Positions 50,024 through 61,775 of a stretch of 64,000 nucleotides of DNA are shown here, in pieces. A program made the position numbers and the translations under genes. Within the stretch, counting starts at the first letter, position 1, and each line of letters starts with the position of its first letter. The DNA is taken from contig OZ038312.1 of assembly GCA_964035775.1 (NCBI GenBank), positions 44,641,648-44,705,647 of the forward strand, written 5' to 3'. The notes below the pieces were generated by a model. The model was not told where the DNA came from. It saw only the letters and a program-made list of their open reading frames with translations, and did not search any database. The stretch is from Osedax frankpressi. Taxonomy: Eukaryota; Annelida; Polychaeta; Sabellida; Siboglinidae.

Positions 50024-51127
50024 TTTAAAAATCAAAATCGAAAGAGCAACGATTTCTTTGTAAACATCTCATATAGTTATATACGGACTATTTTCTTATG
50101 TATTAATGCGTTATAAACCATTAATTTCACTCTTTTAATTTAAAAAATAAGATTTATAATGTTATATGGAATTATTTTTTTTATATCAGATCTAAACCTA
50201 CTTTTTGCATATAGGTACTATTTTTTTTATTTGTGTTCTAAATGTATTAATATTGTATATATAATTAAACAAACATATACCGAAACTTCTAATTATATTT
50301 ATTTAATATACATTCGGAATATTCAATAAACGAATCAATAAATGAATACAATTGTTATGGATAATTTTATTTTTATTTTTCTTATATCATTTTAATTATA
50401 TAAATTATATTATATATAAACCTGTTATATATAATATTAATACATAGTATAAAAAATTGAAATAATATTTATAAAATGAATATTTTTAATTTAAATATAA
50501 ATATCTTTGAAATAGAATTTTAAATAATTAGTTATTATAAGTATTTGTACGACGATTTGTGACGTTGATTATTTCTAAGCGCGACGAAACTTAACATCAA
50601 ACCAAAAAAGGTTAATTTATAAAATTAATTTGATTTTAATTGATATAAGTTTATTTCTTTTTAATATAAATTATTAAATGCAAATTGTATAATTATATAA
50701 TATTATATAATTACAATATTATAGTTTAGAATTCTCATATATACACTATGATGATTAATCGTAAGTAATTAGTCTGAAAATACTAAGAAAAAAAGCAATA
50801 AAAGTTTCAATTACATCAATACCTAACTATTTTCCATTATATCATAAAAACTTATATTACCTAGACAATAGATGATAGTATTAGTGAGCTAGTGCATATT
50901 TGCTAAACATACAAATGGTAGTTTGGTCTAATAATACGCGAGGTCTATTTACATAGTCCTCCCATTTTGAATTAAATTAACACATATTTTGTAGCAACAA
51001 TTCATGTGTCTAAATTCATAAATTCGACTTGTTTATATCATAGCTGAATTTTATTAATATTTTTGATAAATCCTAAATAGAAAATTATTCTAGATATTTG
51101 ATAGTCTATAAATACCAGATATTATAA

Positions 51128-51164
<37 letters not shown>

Positions 51165-52062
51165 TATATTATATTATATGTATTAGATTGTATTGTATTC
51201 ATATTTAAGATTTCAGATTCAGGAAGATATAAAACTAAAAAAGTTATCGAGATATCGACGATAGATTTATGTATGTTTGTTACTAATAATAATAATCAAT
51301 ATATTGGAGACACTGAATACGTCCTGTTTACACTAACAAGAAATATTAAAAGAAATAAATGCAAATTGGATGACAAATGAAAGTTAATGACAAATGTATA
51401 CAAATGTCCTCTTTAAGTATGTTTCCTAAATTGTTAAAAATAACTCTAAAATGTTTTGAAAAAAAAGATAAAACCAAGTAAATATTAATTTAGTATAAAT
51501 TGTAGTATAAATAAAATGGTATATAACATTTTAGTATAAATAGATAAGAAATAGATAGTGGTAAATAATTTTTAAAAATAATTTAATAAAAGACTGAAAA
51601 TCCTACCTGATTAATTTAATAAATAATTGAAGAACATTTATTTTCATTTTGTTTTCTAAACGTCGAATTATATATATATATATTTTCAATTATAATAATT
51701 TTAATTTTAAGATAAATTTAATAAAATTTATTATTATCTATATTACATTTAAATAAAAAAGTAATTATATAATACATATTACATAATTATTTAAACACGC
51801 AGAAGATTATTTTCATTAAAATTATTAAAATTAGCTTGATACCAAATTTTCTACCATAATTCATAATAAATAGAAATATATTTGATATCACTAAATTTAG
51901 ACTCGTAAGTATATATTTAAATTTTAATTATTTCATTTTTAAAGACACATAGTCCTATACAAATATTTACGGGTGTATATTTTAGATATTCCATAACTAT
52001 AATATTATTTTAAACTCACTTTTCTGTCTACGAATTAAATTTAAATAATTATATATATATAT

Positions 52063-52101
<39 letters not shown>

Positions 52102-52884
52102 AAAACGATTATATATAACTAGACATTTCTCATTTCGCTTATTTGTGGTTAGTAGATTTCAGAAATCGTCCTGAAAATAACTGAACATAATTGATCTCGA
52201 TGAATATAAGAATTTTCAAGTATATATTCATCCTTATATCATTATTCATACTTATTTTGTATCTAAATTAGAATTCCTCTGTATATTTCGTTTTCGGATA
52301 GTTCCAGTTGGTAAAGGTTCCTAAAGTATTACATGAAATATTTTGGACACCCGATTTTATACTTTATGAGTTGCAATTATTCACTTTGAATTGTAGACAG
52401 ACTGACGATTATACTCGATGATAAGCTTCGAAAGTATTTACTCGTAGATAGTATGGCGAAGTCTTCAGAATATATCGTGAAATATATTCCGAATCAAAGC
52501 TAAATATTATTCGAGAGAGATTAGTTATTTATCGGATTCATGATTCGGATTCATTATAATTATAGAAAATAAGACATACATAATATCATACATTTTGATA
52601 ATTTATACTTATATAAATAATTTTAAACATTTTACCAATTTTCAAGAATTTTATTGTTTTTTTTTACAATATTACATTTTATTATACGCATAAATTACAT
52701 AATTTTTTCTTAAATTATATATTTTTGATTTTTAACATTATCAATTGTAAAGTAATTTATATTATTTTGATTATATTGTATGTTATCATATTAATACATC
52801 TCTAGAGTTATTTTAAATTTAATTATTATTTATCTTTTACTTATATTTATCAATGACTCTTAATTTTTATATTTTATTGTTGTG

Positions 52885-52940
<56 letters not shown>

Positions 52941-53025
52941 TTATATATTTATAATATAAATTGAAAATAAATGTCCTTCATTTTTTTATTAAATGAATCA
53001 GATATTGTTTTCAGCATTATGTTAT
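50024..53025. other. Inverted copy of the Pif-like 3' flank, with AT-rich sequence
   Basis: From about 51240 to 53025 this is the reverse complement of the flank of copy 1 (about 1812-3660) at good identity, including GTCCTGTTTACACTAAC opposite 3540-3570. 50730-50900 is a more diverged echo of 10390-10540. No gene. Confidence 0.7.
52985..52990 (-). terminator. Poly(A) signal, Pif-like copy 4
   Basis: AATAAA on the minus strand about 36 bases past the stop at 53026. Confidence 0.6.
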
Positions 53026-54665
53026 TTATACAGTTGGGAGGCATTTGCCTTGGTTAGTAGCCAAATCGGCAACTTGAGCTGGGGAGAAGGCAACTTTAGC
53101 GAAGCTAACCTATGAAAGTGTTTGGTGTAATTAATTTAATGTCAGCTAAGTTCATTTGATGCTTACTTATAGAATTGAGATATTCAATTAATGGAACTAA
53201 CGGTATCCAAGAATCCCTGGAAGTAGTTGGGGGTACCGCATACGGTAGTTCCGAGAACCATAGGGTGGTAGACACGTTTCACCATTCCATCAAGTTCCTT
53301 GACAGAGACAAAGCTTCCGGCTACATATGTGGACACGGAGGAACCATCGAAAACTACAGCAACGTGAACGAAATCTCCATCAACGGTCTGTAAGGTGATA
53401 ACAATTTTCAAAATTATTCATGTATGAAGTTATATATATTTTATTCGTATCAATATATATCTTTTATTAATTTAATATAAATATTAAGTTATAATAATGT
53501 CCAAAAAGTTATATAAATACTAACTGTTAAGGAACTGAATGAAGCTGTGGAATCCGAGGTATTGCGGACAGTAACGGATACTGAATTGGCACTAGACAAT
53601 AAGTCGAATGAACTTCCAATTCCACAATCTCCGTTGTTTACCAATCCCTATGTTAAATTGAATTAATAACATTAACTTTAAAAATAAACAATAAACTAGA
53701 CATTTAGTAATACATTGGTTATGAGAAATGAATAAATAAAACTAACCTGTACGCCTGCTACACCAGAAGTTCGCTTCACGAAGAACGATAGAGAAAATTC
53801 TTTGTATGCATCCATGTTGTTAGCGAATAATGGTATGGACAAGAATGAGTTTACGGAAGCGTTGAAGTATCCGCAGTTACCACCGGCAACAGTACAGGCG
53901 GACACGACTTCTACGTTCGTGGATTGTACGTAAACTCCATGTGAACCCTGTAGGTTGTCGTATCCTTCATCGAATGTCAAACACGTCACTTGGTCATCCT
54001 TTTTTACTGTTTAGATGATATTTTAATATTTTATAAACGTTAATCAAATATTTATTACACAACTGTTATATGTAAATCATACCAGATTAATATATTAATA
54101 TTTCAGTCTAGTATTAACATGGATTGGAAGAATCTTCTTGACAAGTGCACAGTGTAAGGTTGAAAGAAGTTCCAACGGCGCAGGCTACCAAGTTTCCATC
54201 ATTAATGAAAGTGTACGGGTTGGGTCCAACTAGGAGGTCGCATACTGAAATGCATTTAGTGTTTAATATCGGTAAGATAAAATCATTAGATGGAAGATAT
54301 GAAAGTTGAAATTAAACACATTATTAAATAAGAATTTAAAATAATATTGCATGCTATCTAATTAATAATAAAAATATAATTATACCTGGGAATTCAGTGG
54401 TTGGCTTGAATACGCATCCTGGATTAGATTCGTCGTACAAGCAAGTGAGGATATCTTGGCTCCATAGTTCGCAAGGGTTGCAACAACGGCGGACTCCGGT
54501 GTAGACACCTCCGACCATTTCACAAGTATAGAAGCAATTGGCATCGCAATCATCAGCTAAGAAATCAACATCCTTGTTGGCGCAGTCTGTTGAAATTCAT
54601 ATTTATTTAAGAAATAATAATATTTATGCAAATATAAAATATTATTTAATTATCATTCGTATGTA

Positions 54666-54721
<56 letters not shown>

Positions 54722-54830
54722 TGTATATAATATAAATATAAATAAATAAACCTGCTGGAGTGAAAGGTGTACATGCTTGCGAAATAGCAATTATAGCGAG
54801 GAAAGCCAAAGTACAATCGAAAGTGTTCAT
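53026..54830 (-). CDS. Pif/BMSP-like secreted shell-matrix protein, copy 4 (inverted, complete)
   Basis: Minus-strand exons in gene order: 54752-54830, 54386-54586, 54119-54244, 53747-54006, 53525-53647, 53202-53387, 53026-53109. The predicted product is 352 residues with the same domains as copies 1-3. It starts MNTFDC rather than MNTFHC, reads LKKDDQ at exon 4 as in copy 1, and ends KCLPTV. Lys replaces Thr in DAYKEFSLS. A TATA box (54880-54887) and an AATAAA (52985-52990 on the minus strand) frame it. Intron 5 differs clearly from intron 5 of copies 1-3 over its 3' half and uses a CTTACAG acceptor, while the flanking exons stay nearly identical. This is the only complete copy in opposite orientation. 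Confidence 0.87.
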
Positions 54831-54879
54831 CTTGAATTAAAGTTTCGAATTGAATTAACTAACATCTCACTTGAGTTTC

Positions 54880-54887
54880 TTTATATA
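54880..54887 (-). promoter_or_regulatory. TATA box of Pif-like copy 4
   Basis: TATATAAA on the minus strand, 50 bases upstream of the ATG at 54830. Confidence 0.7.
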
Positions 54888-55109
54888 GTGATCTGACGAG
54901 TAAAATAAAGATCATATTACAAACATTTAAAATGATAAATAAGTATGAATTAAATAGTAATTGATGTATGAGATTTACCTGCATATTATCTAATCAGATA
55001 AGTTATATAAATATATATGTGATCAGATTACAACCTAAACTCTTCTAATATTTATTTGAAATATAATATAAAAATTAAACAGGAAAATCTACAATAATTA
55101 CTTAAAATA

Positions 55110-55111
<2 letters not shown>

Positions 55112-55140
<29 letters not shown>

Positions 55141-55235
55141 TTAATATTAATATTAATATTAATATTAATATTAATATTAATATTAATATTAATATTAATA
55201 TTAATATTAATATTAATAATAATAATAAAAATAAT
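55112..55235. repeat. AAT/AATATT microsatellite at LINE tail, first copy
   Basis: (AAT)n, then (AATATT)n, then (AAT)n. On the LINE's strand it directly follows the 3' end, like the simple-repeat tails of several non-LTR clades. Confidence 0.75.
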
Positions 55236-55261
55236 AATAATATTAATGATTGATTAGTTGA

Positions 55262-56169
55262 TTAGTTTATTTAAACACCGTAAATTATAAAATAATAATC
55301 GTAACAGTGTGGGAACGTAACTAAATGTGTAATGAGAGCAAGTAACATTTACTTTGGCTCTAAATGAAATAACGTTACATATGCAATGTAACTTTTTTTT
55401 AAATAAATTCCAGTTTAGTGGTGAAGTAATTCTAAAAGATCAACCCAGGAGTAATCTGTAATTGTCTTTTGGTAGATTAAGTTTTACTGACTTGGCAGAT
55501 CTAAAGGATGATGGCGGGAAGTAATATTTAATTAATGTAGATAGGTTAGAAGTATGAGTTGAATAGCTTATGTAGTGGACTAGTAATAAAGATTTAAGGA
55601 ATGACCTATTATCAGCATCAAGAATTTTTAAACTATGTCGCATTTTTCTTATTGGTGCATGGAAATATATATTGAGATTATTAATGATTCTTATAGATGA
55701 ACGCATTATCATATTTACTTTGTTAAGTCTATAGTTTGGTAAGTTACAGTAGAATGAATTTGCGTAGTCAATAGGTGAGAACACAAGTGAGTGGATCAGT
55801 TAGATACATGCCTTACGGTTAATAAATTTACGTATGGCTTTAATTTTATATAAGGACATATTGCCAGTTACATATATTTGAGATGTGTGGTTTAAATGAA
55901 AGCTTATTATTTATTATAAATCCTAAACTTTTAACTTTTAATGGTGGTTTTATTATAATATCATCCAAAGTAACTACATGGAACATAACCTCTGAAAGAT
56001 ATATATTTAACAGTTCTGTCTTATTTTTATTTAATAGAAGGTCATTTTCTAAAAGCCAGTTACTACTAGTATTTGACAGAGCCAGATATCTTGATTTTTA
56101 GATATATTATTATTATTTGAGAAGATTGAAAGTAATTGGATATCGTCTGCATTAGCAAAGTATTTAATA
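55262..56169 (-). mobile_element. Non-LTR retrotransposon (LINE) fragment, 3' part, cut by gap
   Basis: Minus strand. Shows the region after the RT active site and a final ORF (55440-55784, MFSPIDYANSFYCNLPNYRL, ending PKDNYRLLLG) typical of the C-terminal part of CR1/Jockey/I-type ORF2. Tail is the AAT-type microsatellite. Same copy as at 57718-58990. Confidence 0.65.
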
Positions 56170-56369
56170 NNNNNNNNNNNNNNNNNNNNNNNNNNNNNNN
56201 NNNNNNNNNNNNNNNNNNNNNNNNNNNNNNNNNNNNNNNNNNNNNNNNNNNNNNNNNNNNNNNNNNNNNNNNNNNNNNNNNNNNNNNNNNNNNNNNNNNN
56301 NNNNNNNNNNNNNNNNNNNNNNNNNNNNNNNNNNNNNNNNNNNNNNNNNNNNNNNNNNNNNNNNNNNNN
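56170..56369. other. Assembly gap of exactly 200 N
   Basis: A round-number N run typical of scaffolding. The sequence after it repeats what came 2.2 kb before it. Confidence 0.98.
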
Positions 56370-56481
56370 CTGTTTAGATGATATTTTAATATTTTATAAA
56401 CGTTAATCAAATATTTATTACACAACTGTTATATGTAAATCATACCAGATTAATATATTAATATTTCAGTCTAGTATTAAC

Positions 56482-57028
56482 ATGGATTGGAAGAATCTTC
56501 TTGACAAGTGCACAGTGTAAGGTTGAAAGAAGTTCCAACGGCGCAGGCTACCAAGTTTCCATCATTAATGAAAGTGTACGGGTTGGGTCCAACTAGGAGG
56601 TCGCATACTGAAATGCATTTAGTGTTTAATATCGGTAAGATAAAATCATTAGATGGAAGATATGAAAGTTGAAATTAAACACATTATTAAATAAGAATTT
56701 AAAATAATATTGCATGCTATCTAATTAATAATAAAAATATAATTATACCTGGGAATTCAGTGGTTGGCTTGAATACGCATCCTGGATTAGATTCGTCGTA
56801 CAAGCAAGTGAGGATATCTTGGCTCCATAGTTCGCAAGGGTTGCAACAACGGCGGACTCCGGTGTAGACACCTCCGACCATTTCACAAGTATAGAAGCAA
56901 TTGGCATCGCAATCATCAGCTAAGAAATCAACATCCTTGTTGGCGCAGTCTGTTGAAATTCATATTTATTTAAGAAATAATAATATTTATGCAAATATAA
57001 AATATTATTTAATTATCATTCGTATGTA

Positions 57029-57082
<54 letters not shown>

Positions 57083-57191
57083 TGTATATAATATAAATAT
57101 AAATAAATAAACCTGCTGGAGTGAAAGGTGTACATGCTTGCGAAATAGCAATTATAGCGAGGAAAGCCAAAGTACAATCGAAAGTGTTCAT
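56482..57191 (-). CDS. Pif-like gene, exons 1-3 only, truncated at assembly gap
   Basis: Exons 57113-57191, 56749-56949 and 56482-56607 repeat exons 1-3 of the 53.0-54.8 kb gene essentially base for base. The intron 1 (TA)n tract is 2 bases shorter. The copy stops at the first base after the N run, just where exon 4 would begin in transcription order. With the identical LINE fragment upstream, this is most simply a second contig reading the same locus, not a real fifth gene. If real, it would lack the whole LG-like domain. Confidence 0.6.
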
Positions 57192-57240
57192 CTTGAATTA
57201 AAGTTTCGAATTGAATTAACTAACATCTCACTTGAGTTTC

Positions 57241-57248
57241 TTTATATA
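57241..57248 (-). promoter_or_regulatory. TATA box of the gap-truncated Pif-like copy
   Basis: TATATAAA on the minus strand, same spacing as in copy 4; probably the same genomic site read twice. Confidence 0.55.
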
Positions 57249-57470
57249 GTGATCTGACGAGTAAAATAAAGATCATATTACAAACATTTAAAATGATAAA
57301 TAAGTATGAATTAAATAGTAATTGATGTATGAGATTTACCTGCATATTATCTAATCAGATAAGTTATATAAATATATATGTGATCAGATTACAACCTAAA
57401 CTCTTCTAATATTTATTTGAAATATAATATAAAAATTAAACAGGAAAATCTACAATAATTACTTAAAATA

Positions 57471-57471
<1 letters not shown>

Positions 57472-57501
<30 letters not shown>

Positions 57502-57700
57502 TTAATATTAATATTAATATTAATATTAATATTAATATTAATATTAATATTAATATTAATATTAATATTAATATTAATATTAATATTAATATTAATATTA
57601 ATATTAATATTAATATTAATATTAATATTAATATTAATATTAATATTAATATTAATATTAATATTAATATTAATATTAATATTAATAATAATAATAAAAA
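57472..57700. repeat. AAT/AATATT microsatellite at LINE tail, second copy
   Basis: The same tract as at 55112 but about 100 bases longer, all in the AATATT part. This is the main difference between the two blocks. Confidence 0.75.
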
Positions 57701-57717
57701 TAATAATAATATTAATG

Positions 57718-58990
57718 ATTGATTAGTTGATTAGTTTATTTAAACACCGTAAATTATAAAATAATAATCGTAACAGTGTGGGAACGTAACTAAATGTGTA
57801 ATGAGAGCAAGTAACATTTACTTTGGCTCTAAATGAAATAACGTTACATATGCAATGTAACTTTTTTTTAAATAAATTCCAGTTTAGTGGTGAAGTAATT
57901 CTAAAAGATCAACCCAGGAGTAATCTGTAATTGTCTTTTGGTAGATTAAGTTTTACTGACTTGGCAGATCTAAAGGATGATGGCGGGAAGTAATATTTAA
58001 TTAATGTAGATAGGTTAGAAGTATGAGTTGAATAGCTTATGTAGTGGACTAGTAATAAAGATTTAAGGAATGACCTATTATCAGCATCAAGAATTTTTAA
58101 ACTATGTCGCATTTTTCTTATTGGTGCATGGAAATATATATTGAGATTATTAATGATTCTTACAGATGAACGCATTATCATATTTACTTTGTTAAGTCTA
58201 TAGTTTGGTAAGTTACAGTAGAATGAATTTGCGTAGTCAATAGGTGAGAACACAAGTGAGTGGATCAGTTAGATACATGCCTTACGGTTAATAAATTTAC
58301 GTATGGCTTTAATTTTATATAAGGACATATTGCCAGTTACATATATTTGAGATGTGTGGTTTAAATGAAAGCTTATTATTTATTATAAATCCTAAACTTT
58401 TAACTTTTAATGGTGGTTTTATTATAATATCATCCAAAGTAACTACATGGAACATAACCTCTGAAAGATATATATTTAACAGTTCTGTCTTATTTTTATT
58501 TAATAGAAGGTCATTTTCTAAAAGCCAGTTACTACTAGTATTTGACAGAGCCAGATATCTTGATTTTTAGATATATTATTATTATTTGAGAAGATTGAAA
58601 GTAATTGGATATCGTCTGCATTAGCAAAGTATTTAATATTAGGGAATGATTTTAGAAGATACTTAAGAGGGTTAATATATAAGGAAAACAGAATGGGGCC
58701 AATAATTCAACCTTAAGCAAACACGTACGGAAATTTCATTTCCACTTAATACTGAATAGCTTCTTTTTATAATATAGCTTTTAATAAAGTCAAAAGCATT
58801 GTCAGTGATACCTACATCATTTAAACGAGTGAAAAGAATCTTGTGGGAAATTGTATCGAATGCAATTGATAGGTCAAGTAAAGTAGTTGAGCAATAAGGC
58901 CGTAATCAAGAGGTTTTAGTATTGAGTCAGTTAACATGTTAAGTACCGTTTAAGTAGAATATTTAGGATGAAAAGCATGTTGGTTTGGAA
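57718..58990 (-). mobile_element. Non-LTR retrotransposon (LINE) fragment, RT domain to 3' end
   Basis: Minus strand. RT motifs in order: QHAFHPKYST, then LDLSIAFDTISHKILFTRL, GPILFSLYINPL, ADDIQLL (the YADD-box region reads NADD), then the 3' ORF shared with the first block. Several in-frame stops and at least one frame change separate the motifs, and the 5' part including the endonuclease is missing. A decayed 5'-truncated element. An (AAT)n run near 58990 borders its 5' side. Confidence 0.75.
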
Positions 58991-61775
58991 TAATAATAAT
59001 AATAATAATAACAATAATATACTTTTATTATACATTTACATTAGTATTTATTTAAATCATATATGTTATATAACCAACATGATATCATGATAACAGTTAT
59101 AAAATAAAAGTACAAATTATGATGTTTGTGATATGCTTATTAAAGAAATACTATACCGAATATACATGTTATAGTATTACTGATAATTTGGCAACAATAA
59201 TTATATTATTTTTATAAACTCTAATTAATTTACAATCTATATATGAACACATTATATTAATATATTGAATTATTAATTACTTTCATGGAAATATAAATTA
59301 ATAAGAAATATATATTTTATATAAAATTATATTTGTTTGATTATTTAAATTATTTCCTTAACTTTTATATACTTTATGTGTATTTCTACTATATTTTCTA
59401 GATTGCAGTGTTTGTATACAATATATATATATACAAACTATATATATATAGTAGATAATTTAGATCTAGTTTACTAGGAATTGTTACCAATTATAATATT
59501 ATATGAGGATATGTAGTTTGCAATATTGTGATACAAGTAGCTAAAGTAAATTGCAATAATTATAATATAATACTTCGACATAGTAAACTTAGGTATGTCA
59601 ATTATTCTAAGTAGCAGAGTTTAATTATTTGTTGATAAAATTATAGTAAAATTAAAATAATCAATATATTGGTTATTTGTGCAATACTATTTATTTTTTC
59701 CATCTGTTATTGTGATATATTTAAAAAAATTAACAACATATTTTATGATACGTAATATATATCTAATTACGATATAGATCTACAACACATTATATGTTCG
59801 AATATCATTATATTCAACGTCCGTAATAATTATACAATGGAGGGTATTGTTATTTTAGTATTTACAAAGTGTAATAATATTACGGTTATATGTATATTAT
59901 ATTTCTACTTATTCTTTATTTCAATATGCCAAAAGATCAAATGCTACACGATTAATTAAACACGTAAACGTTTGCACGTAAACTTACAATAGATATATTA
60001 TGTTAACTTCTAACAAATCTCATTATCATTTTTTCTTTCTTAATTAAGTTTTATACTTGAAAATTGTATTAGAAGTTATATGAGTTGATTTCGTATTAAT
60101 ATATATGATTAAATGTAAATTGTATACTTATATTATATAATTATAATATAATTGTGTATAATACTTTGAATATATTATGATGATTACCCGGAAGTAATTA
60201 GACTCTAGAAAGTTTCAATTACACCTAAATAGTTTCCAATATATAATCTAAAGTATATATTACATAAACAACAGATGCTACTAATTTGTAAGTTAGGACG
60301 TATTAGCCGAACGTACATGCATATGTCACGTGATATGTTGATATATTGAATTCGTGTGATCTATTTCTAATTTGTTTCTATTTAAATATCATTATATTTA
60401 AATTAGCAGATATTTATGAAATTCAGATTTGTACTAGTTTAGCATATAATACAGATGTGAACAATAGGTCATTTATTTAATTAAGATATATTTACAAGTA
60501 GGAAAATATAGGCGATGAAGTTCATCTCAGAATGTAATATTTATATTTTAAACATAAATTATAAAAATAAATTAAATTGTAAATTTAAAACAATCCAATT
60601 CCATTGGATAGAGAAATATATATTATATTAAATTGCATATATATTAAAATATTAATTAAATATGATAAATAAAATTATAAATGATGGATAAATGTGTAAA
60701 TATATACGTATATATATTTAGGTAATTTAAGTAAATAAATATTTGCATTTGTATGGAATCTCTTAGCCCTTTACCTCCCGCAGATTTTTCAAAAGTATGC
60801 GCTATTTTCCCCCGCGATTTTTGTATTTATTATAAATTTATACTATTACTCACATAACATACTTTTACATTATCAAATAATAATAATCGATAATTATAAG
60901 TTACCATATTTTTAAAGATAATTTAATTATCTTTTTAATGAAATTCATATTAATGATGTATAATTAATTACTAATTAAATATTATTGATTAAATAAAAAA
61001 TAATATATATATTTTATACTGAATAACATAACTAATGTATATAATATTAATAAATTAACTAATTATAGTAATGCCATTATATAAGTAATACAATAGTCTA
61101 ACTTTTATATATTAATTGTATTTGAAAATAATTGTTATTAAAAAAGTTACGATAATTTATATTTTGAAAATTATCCAAATAATTTTTAAATTATTAGAAT
61201 AATTAATACAATTAAAATAACTATTTACCAATATAAATATGCTATTATTAATATTACAACTTGGTTTACACTTGAATAAGATATAATAATTAATATTATA
61301 CACTTATCATTATAATAATTATTTTAATTAATTAAATATATTTTATTAATTTTATAAAATATTAAAAAAAAAAATGTATTATAAAAAAATTACCAATAAT
61401 AATCTGTTGATTTGTTAAATATTGTATACTATTATTAATACTAAAACTTAAGTTATACATAAATAAGATATATAAATGAATATTATAATAATTATTTTAA
61501 TTAATTAAATATATTTAATTAATTTTATACAATATTTTTTTAGAATTTAATTATAAAAAAATTTCCAATAATAATCTGTTGATTTGTTAAATATTGTATG
61601 CTATTATTAATACTAAAACTTAAGTTATGCATAAATAAGATATATAAATGAATATTATAATAATTATTTTAATAAATTAAATATATTTTATTGAATATTG
61701 TTAAAAAAATATTATATAAAATTTGAAATAATAATCTATATATTTGTTAAATATTTTATTGTGATTTAATATATA
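58991..61775. other. AT-rich mosaic of inverted unit pieces
   Basis: 59.5-60.3 kb is the reverse complement of about 10.38-11.0 kb, and 60.62-60.76 kb that of 4310-4440. No gene. At 60769-60783 CCCTTTACCTCCCGC next to TTAG resembles a piggyBac end and its TTAA target. Confidence 0.55.

Larger units (their letters stand above)
54007..58636. repeat. Duplicated 2.2-kb block on both sides of a 200-N gap
   Basis: 54007-56169 and 56370-about 58636 are the same sequence: Pif-like exons 1-3, promoter flank, ATT-type microsatellite and LINE fragment. I noted a one-unit difference in the TA run, a longer microsatellite in the second copy and one C/T change near 58161. Confidence 0.85.

Noticed and set aside
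55883-56101. 72-codon + strand ORF (also at 58352-58570)
   Set aside because: Shadow of the LINE reverse transcriptase region on the minus strand.
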